From: Heliocidaris erythrogramma
Taxonomy: Eukaryota; Echinodermata; Echinoidea; Camarodonta; Echinometridae
Direction of reading: 5' to 3'
Assembly: GCA_025617745.1 (NCBI GenBank)
Contig: CM046853.1
Span: 5,638,873 to 5,702,872 of the forward strand
Length of the DNA stretch: 64,000 nucleotides
The notes below the pieces were generated by a model. The model had not been told where the DNA came from, did not search any database, and saw only the letters and a list, made by a program, of their open reading frames with translations. Shown piece after piece: positions 32,306-43,046 of this stretch. The translations under genes were made by a program, and so were the position numbers. Numbering within the stretch: the first letter of the stretch is position 1; every line of letters begins with the position of its first letter.

Positions 32306-33507
32306 TGCAACGATCTAAAAACTACTCTAAAATAACCGCTTATTCCCGTCCAGTCCTAAACTACCCGACAGGAAAATATTACAACACTTGGAGTTTCCTA
32401 ATTTATTAACGAAATCTCGCTAATACACTCACACACGAATAATCACACCACACACCGTCACAAACTTATTTCTTTTTTTTTTTTTTTTTTTTTTTTTCTA
32501 ACCGGACTCCCGCACTACAACGAGTGGGTGGGTCCACACGCAACACAAGCAGAAACCATAAACTCACTCACACAATAGACTACACACAGCCTACCACTAT
32601 AGACCACTAGACTAGCTCGAAACTCCAAGCGTTCTGGCGCAGAAAACCTGCCCAAAACAAACCCGAACAGGGCACAATATACCCACTCAAACTCAGAAAC
32701 AGTTCACTATATAAATGAAAACGGATAAAAATACCAAAGACTTACCTAATTAAGGATCAATTGACGTTCTCTACAGAAAGCTGACGTCTGTGTCGATCTG
32801 CACGGATTTGCACAGCACAAGAAAACAAGATGGCGTCGATCCACGACGGAAAGCCCAAAGAGTATCCCTCCGCCAGCCACAACCACTATAGCTATACGAG
32901 TATAGCCGTTCCAGCCCAGGCCCTTGCGAGAACCTACGCGCTAACAACAAATAGTGAGCAGACGAAACGAACACTCAAACTGGCAAATAACCCACTTTCA
33001 CACCCCAAAAGCACACGCACAACGACAATCACCTTAAAAAGACACCGAAATAGACACCTCACAGCATTAACTAAGGCCAAACACCCGTGACAGAAGCAAA
33101 ACAAAGACACACGTGTATAGCACTAGCCTTCTCACCCCCAACGGAAAAAACCCCGGCAAAAATTCGCCGGAACTACACTGGGACAGACGACTAAAAAAAC
33201 TCAGAAAAATGCCTCAAGCCGGGCCAATAACTCAGCCCGACCGATGACACTCGCACCAAACGCACAAAAATATATATCACAACGTTCAAAATAAACAAGG
33301 CCGACCTAGCAGCCCTGCTTTCGACAATAATCAAAATTTTACCCTACTGTGATTCCAATATCAGTCACAGCGAGCAGCCTAGCCCAACGCACGGGGTCGC
33401 ACAAGATGCCTATGCGTATATGGGCAGCTGTGCCCGCTGTGTCAAAAAATTACGAGACAAAATTCGCCCACAAAGGCAAAATTCAGATCTGCAAGCAGCG
33501 TCAATAA
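32306..33507 (-). other. Gypsy 5' leader between LTR and gag
   Basis: 1.2 kb with no long sense ORF. It contains a T-run at 32468-32497 (A-run in the sense strand). A primer-binding site was not recognised next to the LTR. The 86-codon ORF on + at 32830-33090 is antisense and shows no family feature. Confidence 0.7.
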
Positions 33508-33726
33508 TGTAGGTTTGGTCTTAAGGACCTCAACTACACGAGTAAATACTTAACTTACTGTAAATGGTGAAAAGCGCCGAACTTACCGAGACTAAAGGTT
33601 CTGTAGTTTCCAGTTCGGTCAGTCTTGTTCGGTTCAGCATAATTTCCACACAGTCTCGTGCCCAAAGGTGTACGGCGCCCTCTAATGGGTAAAGCCCTAT
33701 AGGGGGTGGGGGTAATTCCTACTACA
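33508..33726 (-). repeat. 5' LTR
   Basis: 219 bp, the same sequence as 25295-25513 as far as I can read. It carries transcription start signals by position only; no TATA box is obvious. On the minus strand CTCGGTAAGT looks like a splice donor. Confidence 0.95.
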
Positions 33727-34391
33727 TCGCAGATGACCTACGATGCCCTCCGATTAATCGGAGGCGTCCACCGAATCCATTAAGTTCTGGAACACTCATA
33801 CATATACGGGGTTATCTTAAGATCTGGATAAGCTTGTACATGTACAAGTGATCTGGAACATAAAGTCAAAATTAAAAACATTAACAAAAAATCATAGTCA
33901 TAGAGGGATCTACTTTTCCAACGCCAATTTCGATAGGTCGGACTGTACTAGGCCTACTAACCTACTAGGCCTGTTAGTACTACATTACTGAACTCTGAAG
34001 AAAATATGGATGACCCACGAGTTGAAATGACTGTACTAATATAACATACACAGGCAAGGTCAAATGCAAATCACCAAGGAAACATAAACAAATCATATAA
34101 ATAAATATTTATCAAAATCTTAAGAGAATTTACCTTCAAAAGACAGATCGATCTTACTTATCCAGCAGCAACAGTGGCTGTGAAGAGCGCCATCTGTTTT
34201 CAGTATCTTGGCAACAATGCTAAGCTACCAGCCTACCAGGCCTGTCCTAGCCATGTGCTAGCCATGTGCTAGCCATGTCCAGGTGGAGATTTGATGGTGC
34301 TAGCTTGAGGCCAAGGCTAGGCAAACTATCGGCCCATCTTCTTCGTCTTATACCAGCTATCTCAAGCTGTTTTTAACTTCCGACTCCTTTT
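33727..34391. other. Non-coding DNA right of the LTR element
   Basis: It includes three copies of an 11-bp unit TAGCCATGTGC near 34248-34282 and a candidate minus-strand splice donor (GAAG|GTAAAT, exon end 34134). That donor could close a 5' UTR exon for the Kelch-like gene. No coding sequence recognised. Confidence 0.4.
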
Positions 34392-35380
34392 GCAATAAGG
34401 GGCAACTGTACTAAGTCCCAGTTGGATAGACTCTCAGTTATACAAAAACGGGTGATGAGAATAATTTTGAAAAAGCCTAGACTAGCTCCGTCTAAAATAT
34501 TATTCTTTGAAAATAAAGCGTTGAGACTATAAACAATTTGTTTTATTACCATTTAGGCAGTTTAATGTATCAAGCACGAATTCATGAATTGCCTCAGGTT
34601 TTACAATCGATGTTTAAAACTCTACACGACAATCATCTTTCTTTCATTTACCACTTCTTCGTACCCAGTTTGCCCAGAAAACATTAATCTACACTGGGCC
34701 CTTCTATTGGAATCATCTTGATTCAAATCTAAAGCAAGCTACCTCTCTTAAATCTTTTAGAAGAAATCTTAAACATTATCAAATTAGCTCTTACAGTGTA
34801 TAAGTCCATAACAACTGTACAGTATTTGGTTTTCTGCCTGTGTCTAAACAGAACATATACAAAATCTATCCTTCAAGACATAGTTTTAGTCTTACTTCAT
34901 ACACATACATGTATTATGTATTTATGTGTATAGATCTGGTTTTTCTACTACTATATACATGTAAACCCAATAGGCTGACATTACCTGCTAGTATACTAGT
35001 TCATAGTATGCTTATTTTATTTTGATGTTTTAGTGATGTTGTGTGTGTATTGTTTTTTTTTCCTTTTACACACGTCTTGTCTCGTCTCTTTACTGCTATA
35101 TATGTATATATGTATACATAATTGCATACATGTATTTCTTAATTCTCTCTGTTATTGGGGAACCTAGTTTTAACAAGCTGTACTTTTCCTTAGGTTCTCC
35201 CATGATACTGCTTTTTTCTATTGACTAATATAAATTATTCACTTTTGTCTATATGTAATTGGAATTGTTATTGATTATGATTGATTCAAAATTTTGAACG
35301 ATGTATGCTCACCAATTGTAATGTTCATGGCAGATTTCTGCAGTATTATGAAATAAATTCATTCATTCATTCATTCATTC
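34392..35380 (+). mobile_element. 5'-truncated LINE (non-LTR retrotransposon), 3' end
   Basis: Conceptual translation in shifting frames gives the typical C-terminus of a LINE reverse transcriptase ORF. The blocks are GNCTKSQLDRLSVIQKRVMRII (34398-34470), an HELPQVLQSMFKTLHD-like block (34583-34630), and TLIYTGPFYWNHL then SLKSFRRNLKHYQ, with a stop at 34801-34803. A 3' UTR follows and ends in an (ATTC)n tail (35356-35380), as in CR1/L2-like elements. Frameshifts show it is dead. Confidence 0.8.
35356..35380 (+). repeat. (ATTC)n tail
   Basis: Six ATTC units directly after GAAATAA, forming the 3' terminus of the LINE fragment. Confidence 0.9.
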
Positions 35381-38300
35381 AAGTATTTTGGTTTTCTTCA
35401 TTTCATACATCTTGTCATTATTCATGCACCATGCCCCACCACCTTCTCGCTCTCTCTCTGTTCTAAATATTATAAAGCAAGTGACATATTTTCGGCTTTA
35501 ATATTTCCATCTCTTTCATCATATGTAGGCTATAAAAAATCAACATTTATTTACCTGTTGCAACTGATACCTCTATGCAAACCTATGTGGTGGTTTAAAG
35601 ATGTCAACATTTCAAACAGGCCTTCATTAGAATAATAGTTTGATAACACACTACATATCCACACAAAAAGGTACATCTACTTGGGATGCTTTATACATAC
35701 TAGTTTATTAATTTCCATATACTTAAAGTCTCCACTGGTATTACAACTATATACATATCCAACATTCATTATCAGAATTCATCTCATTGATTGTATACTT
35801 TCAGAACAAAAAATTATATTTCCTTTGTCTCAATATTTATGTTAAATTATCATATTTATTATATCTATAATGCTGTATTTGTGATAATAAAAATTATGAT
35901 AAAAATAGTGTTAAATATGATAAATTTAAGTAATTACCTCTCAATCTATTCCTCGAGCAGGTAAGCAATTAAAAATCCTGACATTCAACAATTAAGCCTC
36001 TTTGGACTATATTTATTTCCTTTTCCCTTTCCTTTTGGCAATCAAGCCATCTTTCTCCTTCAATTTAAACACCTCAAATCACCTGACATATCACTCTTCA
36101 CTCTATCATTATAATCCATATCAAACTTGACAGACTGTCATTCTCTCAGATATTCTATCTGTCAATCAGAACATGATGCAACTGTTATCTCACTCTGTCA
36201 TCTTACACTTGATCAAATCTAATAATATTCACTCAATATCCTAACAAGTGACAATCTTGCATCTATTGCTGTTCAAGTGAAAAGGTTTATCACTTTTCTT
36301 AATTTATTTCTATTGCTATGCTGGTTCTTAGAGAGGTAAAGATGCAAAGAAGCATATTTTCACTTCCAAACCTATGCAAATATCAAAGCAAAACCAAAAA
36401 GCATAACTGGATGCCCATATTTATGTACTATGTCAACTAGAAGGTTGTATATAAACCATAATTGGCAAGTATGTACATTTTATCACTACACCTCCACTCA
36501 ATCACATTGAATTTATACTTAATTCAAACTGATTACTCAATCTCAGTGCACCAAAGGCCAACCACAAATGACAGAATCAGTAGAAAAATATGATAATTCT
36601 ACTTCACAAGGACAACATTTTATTACAAACAAACAAACATATGAAACATAGGTTGAACATAGAATATGCTTGGGAAAGCTTTAGATAGATATTAAAGAAG
36701 GATTTGGTATAGATTCTTCATAGATGCTACATAATTGGGATGGAATGACAAAATATAAAGCAAAAAGATTGAATGATATATTATGGATGGAAAGGGAGAT
36801 TTCAATGAAAGATTAATGACCAAAGTATATCAGTAATTAGGGGAAGATAAACACAATTTCACAAACTGATATAATAAGTATCCTTCTTTCTCAGCATCGA
36901 TTCTCTTGTAATATTCCTTTCCTGAGTAAAAAAACACCTCTTAACATGCACAACATTTACACTCCTTGGATTATCTTACGTATCTACACGCTTTATTTTC
37001 ATCTGATCTTTTGCATAATCTGAACAGGAATCTCAATGCAACATATACAGTCTAAAAAACAGATGCGAACATTGCTCACGATGGAGTCATTACAGAACAT
37101 TACATACATCAACAGTTTTATACACAGTGAGAGAAACCTCAATATTTGCTGCTGCTGCTGCTGCGTATACTCCTTAACAGCACTCTCAGATCAAATACAA
37201 TGTAGCAGAATTATTCTTTTAATACGTTCATTCTAGTTTTAGTACCTCACTTGTTTCATACTCTGCAACATTAAATACTGAATTCACATAACATTCAATT
37301 TTGACCTCTATCACCCATCAAAATTCCCACAAGACACTTCTTGCCTATATAACATATGAATGCCTTGTCATTTTAGATAGTGAGACATTGCTATCTATCC
37401 TATATGCCATAACGGTTGATGGATAAATGTTGAGCAATCATTATGGTTGATAAATAATACTTTTCTATGATGCTGCTGTAATTATATTTTCTAATGATTC
37501 CTTAGCAACTTACTTGTTTGTTGGTTTATTTGTCTATACTATGAACATAATCCCAAAATGCATTCTTAAAACCAATAGCTAAATCAAAAATTGAAACGGG
37601 TATCTATCTTTGATTTCTCACTGAACTGATAACATATCTTCATTCTAAAAGAATGTATAGAATAATTACTTGAAATTTTTCTTTTATCCTATCCAATTAC
37701 ACTTCTGCAACCCAACAATACCTAATGCAATATCAAACTGAAACCTGGACATCTATTCCTCTAAAACAGGAATTTTAGCATTTCACTGTTCCTATGAAAC
37801 TCTCTACTTTCTATTGCACTATATATTTCAGCAGGACCAAAGAATCTCGCTACTTTGAGCAGCATCAAAATGACAACGACAACAAAAAAAATATGACACT
37901 ATACTTGTATCTTTAAATCAATAAATTTGTTTTCAAATATAGTGTTTGGGGTGGAAGAAAATTCTTTCTTTGCAAGCATGTGATGGATTGATTTAACTGC
38001 AATTTGTTACCAAGTTTGAACTAACTTCCCCCCTCAAAAGAAAAAAGTATTACAACATAGTTCTATGTTACTGTGAATATTTGCCACCATAATGGATGCA
38101 CAAAAGATTATAGATTAAAAAAAAAAAAATCATAGTATGTGAATCAGCTAGATTTTGATGTCTTTAAGATGAAATGATTCTACACTGCTTTAAAAACAAA
38201 CAATGAACAAACATTTTTTGTAGACAATAAGGACAATAGATTTTTGTCATATTTTATATTTTTTATGTGTTTTTCATTCAGGAAAATTTACATGGGGCTC

Positions 38301-38880
38301 AGAAAGGTTATTTAGAAACACACCTGTCTGTACAATGCGTGCATGTCCTAAACTATATTGGGATGATGATCCTTTTATTGACACTAAAAAAAAAAATAAT
38401 GAAAATGGGATAATTTTATATTTACCAAAACATGCATACTGCGATGCGGAAAAGATATAGTTTGTACAGAAGCAATAGATCTTGCTTGCATAATCATAAA
38501 CATATCCACTGTAACACAATGCATAAAATCTCTGATTTTAAATACTAATCATTTACATATGAAATGGCAGCTCAAAAATAGTTTTCTGAAATTCAAAACC
38601 TTTTAGTTGCAGATTCATCCACTATGAAAAAAAACACGTAAAGCCATGCCTAGAAAGTGCAATGTTTAACCACTTACTTAATTCTTAAATTAAAACCATT
38701 TGAACCAACACAGAAGTTTGATGATTTCTTTTTATAAATCATGTTATCCCATTATGTCCCTAAAATTCTTATGTTTACGTAAGTTCGAGGGAGGATTTCC
38801 CCTTGAAAAAGAGATTAAGACCCTCACAGCTATCCAAAATATATTACTATTTCCTTTTAGTAGTGTTGTGTGCTACTCAA

Positions 38881-39119
38881 CAACTGAGCTACAAGGCAAC
38901 TGGGCTATCGAGCTACTGAGCTACTGAGTTACTGAACCACTGAGCCACTGAGCTACTGAACCACTGAGCTACTGAGCTACTGAGCTACTGAACCACTGAG
39001 CCACTGAGCTATCAAGCCACTGAGCTACTGAGTTACTGAGCTTCTCAGCCTCCAGGCTACTGAACCACTGAACCACTGAGCTACCAAGCCACTGAGCAAC
39101 CAAGCAACTTAGCTACCAA
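38881..39119. repeat. 9-bp minisatellite
   Basis: About 26 imperfect copies of a 9-bp unit (CTACTGAGC and variants such as CCACTGAGC, CCACTGAAC). Confidence 0.93.
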
Positions 39120-39245
39120 GTGAGATATAAAGCAATTGTGGTGGGAACTAATCTAATGGGAAATTCTGCTGCCATCTGACATATTTTGGAAAAACATGAA
39201 TAGAACCACCGACTCACTACATGAAGGAGTTGTTTTCAATGTAAA

Positions 39246-39600
39246 CCTACCCCTACGGTACTTTAAGACCTACCTGGTATGGGAATTCCTACCAACTATA
39301 CCTTGACAGCCACCAGTAGAGCTCAAAAAGTAACAAACTACTGTTGACAACCAAAAATCAGGTCCCATCTGATACATTTCCATTGCTTAATGTCTGAAAT
39401 AAGCTAATCACCCATCACTTTTCAATATTACCTATCCCTACTTTAAGACCTACCTGGTATGGGAATACCTACCAGCTATACATTCACAGCTACCAGTACA
39501 GCTCAAAAAGTAACGAACTTCTCAAATATCAACCCAAATCAGCTCCAATTTGATATATTTTCCAACAGATTTAGCTGATCACCCATCATAAGGTTAATAG
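39246..39600. repeat. Tandem duplication, unit about 184 bp
   Basis: The block starting CTACTTTAAGACCTACCTGG-like at about 39246 recurs at about 39430. Both copies contain CTCAAAAAGTAACRAACT and end near CACCCATCA. They are diverged. Confidence 0.85.
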
Positions 39601-41116
39601 ATTTTATAGTTCCATATGATGTAAAACTATTTTTATGAGCTGCCACTCATTTTTGTCTGAAACAATAAATAAATATGTACATTTGTGTACAAAACAAATA
39701 AGTATAATTTACAGGTGGGCTAAAACTATAAACAAAGCAACATTCCCTTTACAGAGAGGTAAATATTTTCATAATTTACACATTTTATGTTGTTTTTTTT
39801 CATGAAGAATATCTTTAACATTTTAGACAAAAAAAATTGTTAAGAAATATCGCTGAGATGATAATAGTAGGCAAGATCGTGAGTAAAAAGGGAGCCAATT
39901 GGCAGTATAAAGTGGGTAACTTGTCATAATGATCTCATATTATTGATGTAATAATCATATGCAATATAAATTCTTTGTTTTTTCACAAATATTGAAGATT
40001 GGAAGCAGAATTGCTTATTAGACAAAATAAGTAAACATTTAAATGAACCATTATGTATAAATATGAATCATTTACTATAGGAGTTACACTGATAGTCCAT
40101 ATATATTAGAATCTCTTAACAAGTGAACCCCACTTATAATAACAAAATAAAATAAATTTCCATTGATCTTACCTGAATAATTTCTTCTGTATGTAAAAGT
40201 ATCCTTCATTTGATAATAGTCTATGAATGAATAGTATTTTTAGCCAACATGTCAGTCTTTTAAAGTTTGATGGCTAATTATACAATTTGGTCGCATCGAA
40301 AAATGGGAAAATGTATCTCTACAGAGAATGCTTTTGTTATTTGATCATGTAGTTTGTTTGGTGTATCAAATAAGTGCAATTTAAAGTGTCAATTATTTTT
40401 TTTCTTTAACAATAACAGCATCAAAAGTAATCTTTATAAACTTTGTCTTGATATGCAATATTTGAGCTTCCTCATATTGTGCAATATTTCATAGTAAGGT
40501 AGAAAGAAAGCTGCAAATTAGATTTTAGATTGACAATAGCTGCACTTACTCAAAAGAATTGAAGATGTGATGTGCCCATATATATATTTGTTTGCATATA
40601 AAAACATCAGATTTGTTATATCCTTGACTCAGAGCTTCATGGCTTGAATTTAATTTTGCATGATTAAAAAAAGTAAGAGTATATATCTAAGCAATTGTTT
40701 TTGTATTCCTTTTAACTTTGAGATTTCCGTCAAAAATTGTTACAACAATGTATTTTGAATCACATTTTCATTCTTAAAGAGTGCATTTTAGCTTGTCACA
40801 CATGGCAGATTAGGTGATTGCACACTTGTATAATTGCTTAAGTACAAATGCCAAATCTGATTTACTGTTTTCTCTCACGAGAGATATAATCATGCTTTAT
40901 TCGCAGGTCCAGAAGAGCCTCATATATCCTCACTCTGAACTGCGGGTATAGTTTGAAAACAATGCAGTGTATATACACAGCAACTTGTACATCAGTTCTT
41001 TCATTGTTATTTCTGAGGCCCTCTAGACCTCATGCATGGGTCTTCATCGTCGTGGCAAAGCGTCACAGACATGAATTGACTGAATCGCAGATTTTGTTGT
41101 CAGGGCAGGATCATCT

Positions 41117-41288
41117 TCATTCCAGACCCTGGACATACTCAATGTGGACCAAGCCTGATTCGTTACCATGGGAACAGAGTAACCATTCTTGATCCACTTG
41201 TCTGTCTACAGTGAGGACATCACCCTTAGAGAAACAAAGCTCTCCTTCTGTCATGCTGACATGATGGCACAGGGCCTTTACTGGACTC
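41117..41288 (-). CDS. RUSC: RUSC-like protein, last coding exon (SH3 domain)
   Basis: It starts after acceptor TTGTACAG and completes a glycine codon. It encodes 56 residues, ending at TGA (41117-41119). The sequence is a C-terminal SH3 domain: VKALCHHVSMTEGELCFSKG, then DVLTVDRQVDQEWLLCS and GLVHIEYVQGLE. It has the ALYDY-like start (ALCHH), acidic RT loop, paired-W position (EWLLC, one Trp) and terminal VxxIEYV. RUSC1 and RUSC2 end in an SH3 with the same VRALCxH ... EDWLxC pattern. It would bind proline-rich partners. Confidence 0.93.
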
Positions 41289-41772
41289 CTGTACAAGTGA
41301 GGGAAAAGACATAGATTATAGTGGTGAAAGCAACAACTAAACCCTCTGACTTGTGTCAAAAAAGGCAAATTACAAGATTAATATTCCTAGTTCACAGCTG
41401 ATAGAATTATATCAGACCAAAATTACCATTTGTAAGTAATAAATACACTGACATAATTAAATTTATTTGCATTAAGGAGAATTTCAAAAATGTCAAATAC
41501 TGATGGTCAATTCCTAGGACCAGATATATAGTGTTTTATAATAGCAATAATCAGTACATGGCAAAAAAAGAAAATTGAAGGGTAACAAAAGAAATATTCC
41601 ATAAATGTGCAAACACAAAAAGAAAACTATAATAATAAAGACAGACAGTGAGTAAGAGATTAAAACATACATGAAATTCATCCCTGGGTGAGGAAAAGCA
41701 TGCAGGTGTCCTAAGTGTCACTCCTCCCACTAAATTCAAAATGTTAGATAAGATGTATGAATGACAGCTTAC
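41289..41772 (-). other. RUSC-like intron (SH3 side)
   Basis: 484 bp, GT at 41771-41772 and AG at 41289-41290 on the minus strand. No other feature. Confidence 0.8.
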
Positions 41773-41943
41773 CCTGGGCTTGTTTTGGGTGACATGGGTG
41801 AATGGTGTTGACATGGGCTCTGACCATCACCGACTTGTCTCACTTCATCTTCTCTTAATGGTGTAGGTGGGGGTGTAGATGGTAGAGGTTTGGGCTCCAT
41901 CTGGGGCTGTGGTGGCATCATTTGATTCCACATCTTGGAGAAG
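41773..41943 (-). CDS. RUSC: RUSC-like protein, proline-rich exon
   Basis: 171 nt between acceptor TATGCAG and donor CCAGG|GTAAGC. It encodes SFSKMWNQMMPPQPQMEPKP, then LPSTPPPTPLREDE, and ends in SPMSPKTSPG. It is proline-rich and probably disordered, with PxxP sites that could engage SH3 domains. Reading phase joins both neighbours. Confidence 0.88.
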
Positions 41944-42295
41944 CTGCATAAAGACAATAAAGGTGTATACAGTATGTTATCTCAATGAAAGTCCATTTAC
42001 TTCATAACTAGCATGCAGGTTTTAATAAATACATGACATATTGATAGAAATAACGTTATTAGTTTAATAACTATCAACCAAAGCAGGCAAATAAGATATG
42101 ACGAAGCTGCTAAATTTGTTTTTGTTACACAGCTATTTTTTACCATCAAATAAATTGCTGACACCAAAGAATCTATCAAGCTCATAAACCTTACTCTCAA
42201 AACCCTATAAGCCCTAGAGGAAAAATGGTCTTCAGTTTCAATGATTTATATTTATTTGTTTGTTTATAATATATACAGTTGATATTTGTATTCAC
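41944..42295 (-). other. RUSC-like intron
   Basis: 352 bp with GT at 42294-42295 and AG at 41944-41945 on the minus strand. Nothing else seen. Confidence 0.8.
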
Positions 42296-43046
42296 CTTGC
42301 TCCAAGTTTGCCCCATCCAGATGAGACAGAGAAGCCCTGTGATACCATAGATCCTTGTAGATCCACACTCCTACTCCTCCTCCCTACATCATACTTAGAA
42401 CTGGTCTGTCCAGTCCTTGATGGGGTTGGTTGTTGTGCTGCAACAGAGGTGGCAAAGTCCTTGATCCATCCTAGTGACCATCTATTCGACTGTGGATTCA
42501 CAGGATTTGGTCTTCTTGGACCACTCCCTGTCTCCAGTTCATGACCTGATACATTCTCCACAGGGGTGCTATTCACTGTCCTCAACAGCCCTCCTTGCAT
42601 AGTAGGCTGTTCTGAAGACTCCTGCCTCCCTACTGGAGTTACTCTGCGCATATTGCGCATGACAGTCATTGAGCTATACATGCCAGTGTTATTCGGCCTC
42701 TGTGATGGCGCTCCGTCCCGCCTCGGCGCCCGTCCAAAGAGGTGTACGGTGGGAAATCCACCTGTTGTGTTACCTCCCTCTGTGTGGTGTCTTGCATCTA
42801 CTAGGCTGTTGGTGTTGAGTCCATCAAGTTGTACACCTTCCTTATGCTGTTCCATGAGCTGTTGTTTCTCCCTCTGCCTCATGTTCTCTGCTTGGATGTA
42901 ACCGTACTCAAAACCATGGTCCAGATTGAAGGGAAGCTGAGCAAGAGGTTGAACAGCCACAAGAAGATCGCTGAAGAGTTGATGGAAGGGAGCAGTGTTG
43001 ATAAGAGAGAGGAATGCGGTGGGCTCATATAGACGTTTGATGGATT
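42296..43046 (-). CDS. RUSC: RUSC-like protein, end of RUN domain and linker exon
   Basis: 751 nt between acceptor CTTTTCAG and donor GCAAG|GTGAAT. The first 60 or so codons finish the RUN domain (ESIKRLYEPTAFLSL ... LFSDLLVAVQPLAQLPFNLD ... FEYGYI). This matches the RUSC pattern of leucine-rich helices followed by QPLxxLxFxLDxxFE. A Gln/Glu/Lys-rich helix follows (NMRQREKQQLMEQHKE). The rest is a Ser/Thr/Arg/Gly-rich linker with RWSLGWIKDFATSVA, which resembles the conserved W-x-x-L segment between the RUN and SH3 domains of RUSC proteins. Confidence 0.92.

Larger units (their letters stand above)
25295..33726 (-). mobile_element. Ty3/Gypsy LTR retrotransposon with PHD-finger pol
   Basis: An 8.4-kb element transcribed on the minus strand. 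5' LTR at 33508-33726, leader, gag 30470-32305, pol 26265-30461, 3' untranslated segment, polypurine tract 25514-25524, 3' LTR 25295-25513. The LTRs are both 219 bp and read as identical. Both ORFs are intact, so the insertion is recent and may be autonomous. Pol order is protease, RT, RNase H, integrase, typical of Ty3/Gypsy. Two things are odd. No 4-6 bp target duplication is visible (flanks CTCTAA and TCGCAG). The bases after the 5' LTR (TTATTGACGC) do not begin with the usual TGG of a tRNA primer site. Confidence 0.96.
35381..41116 (-). other. Non-coding DNA, RUSC-like 3' flank/UTR
   Basis: AT-rich. No plausible gene seen on either strand. It holds a minisatellite (38881-39119) and a tandem duplication (39246-39600). 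On the minus strand several AATAAA signals lie downstream of the RUSC stop (for example near 40893 and 36617), so the 3' UTR could be 0.2-4.5 kb long. I cannot choose. Confidence 0.5.

Noticed and set aside
32830..33090. 86-codon plus-strand ORF in the Gypsy leader.
   Set aside because: Antisense to the element, Lys/Thr-rich low complexity, no recognisable domain.
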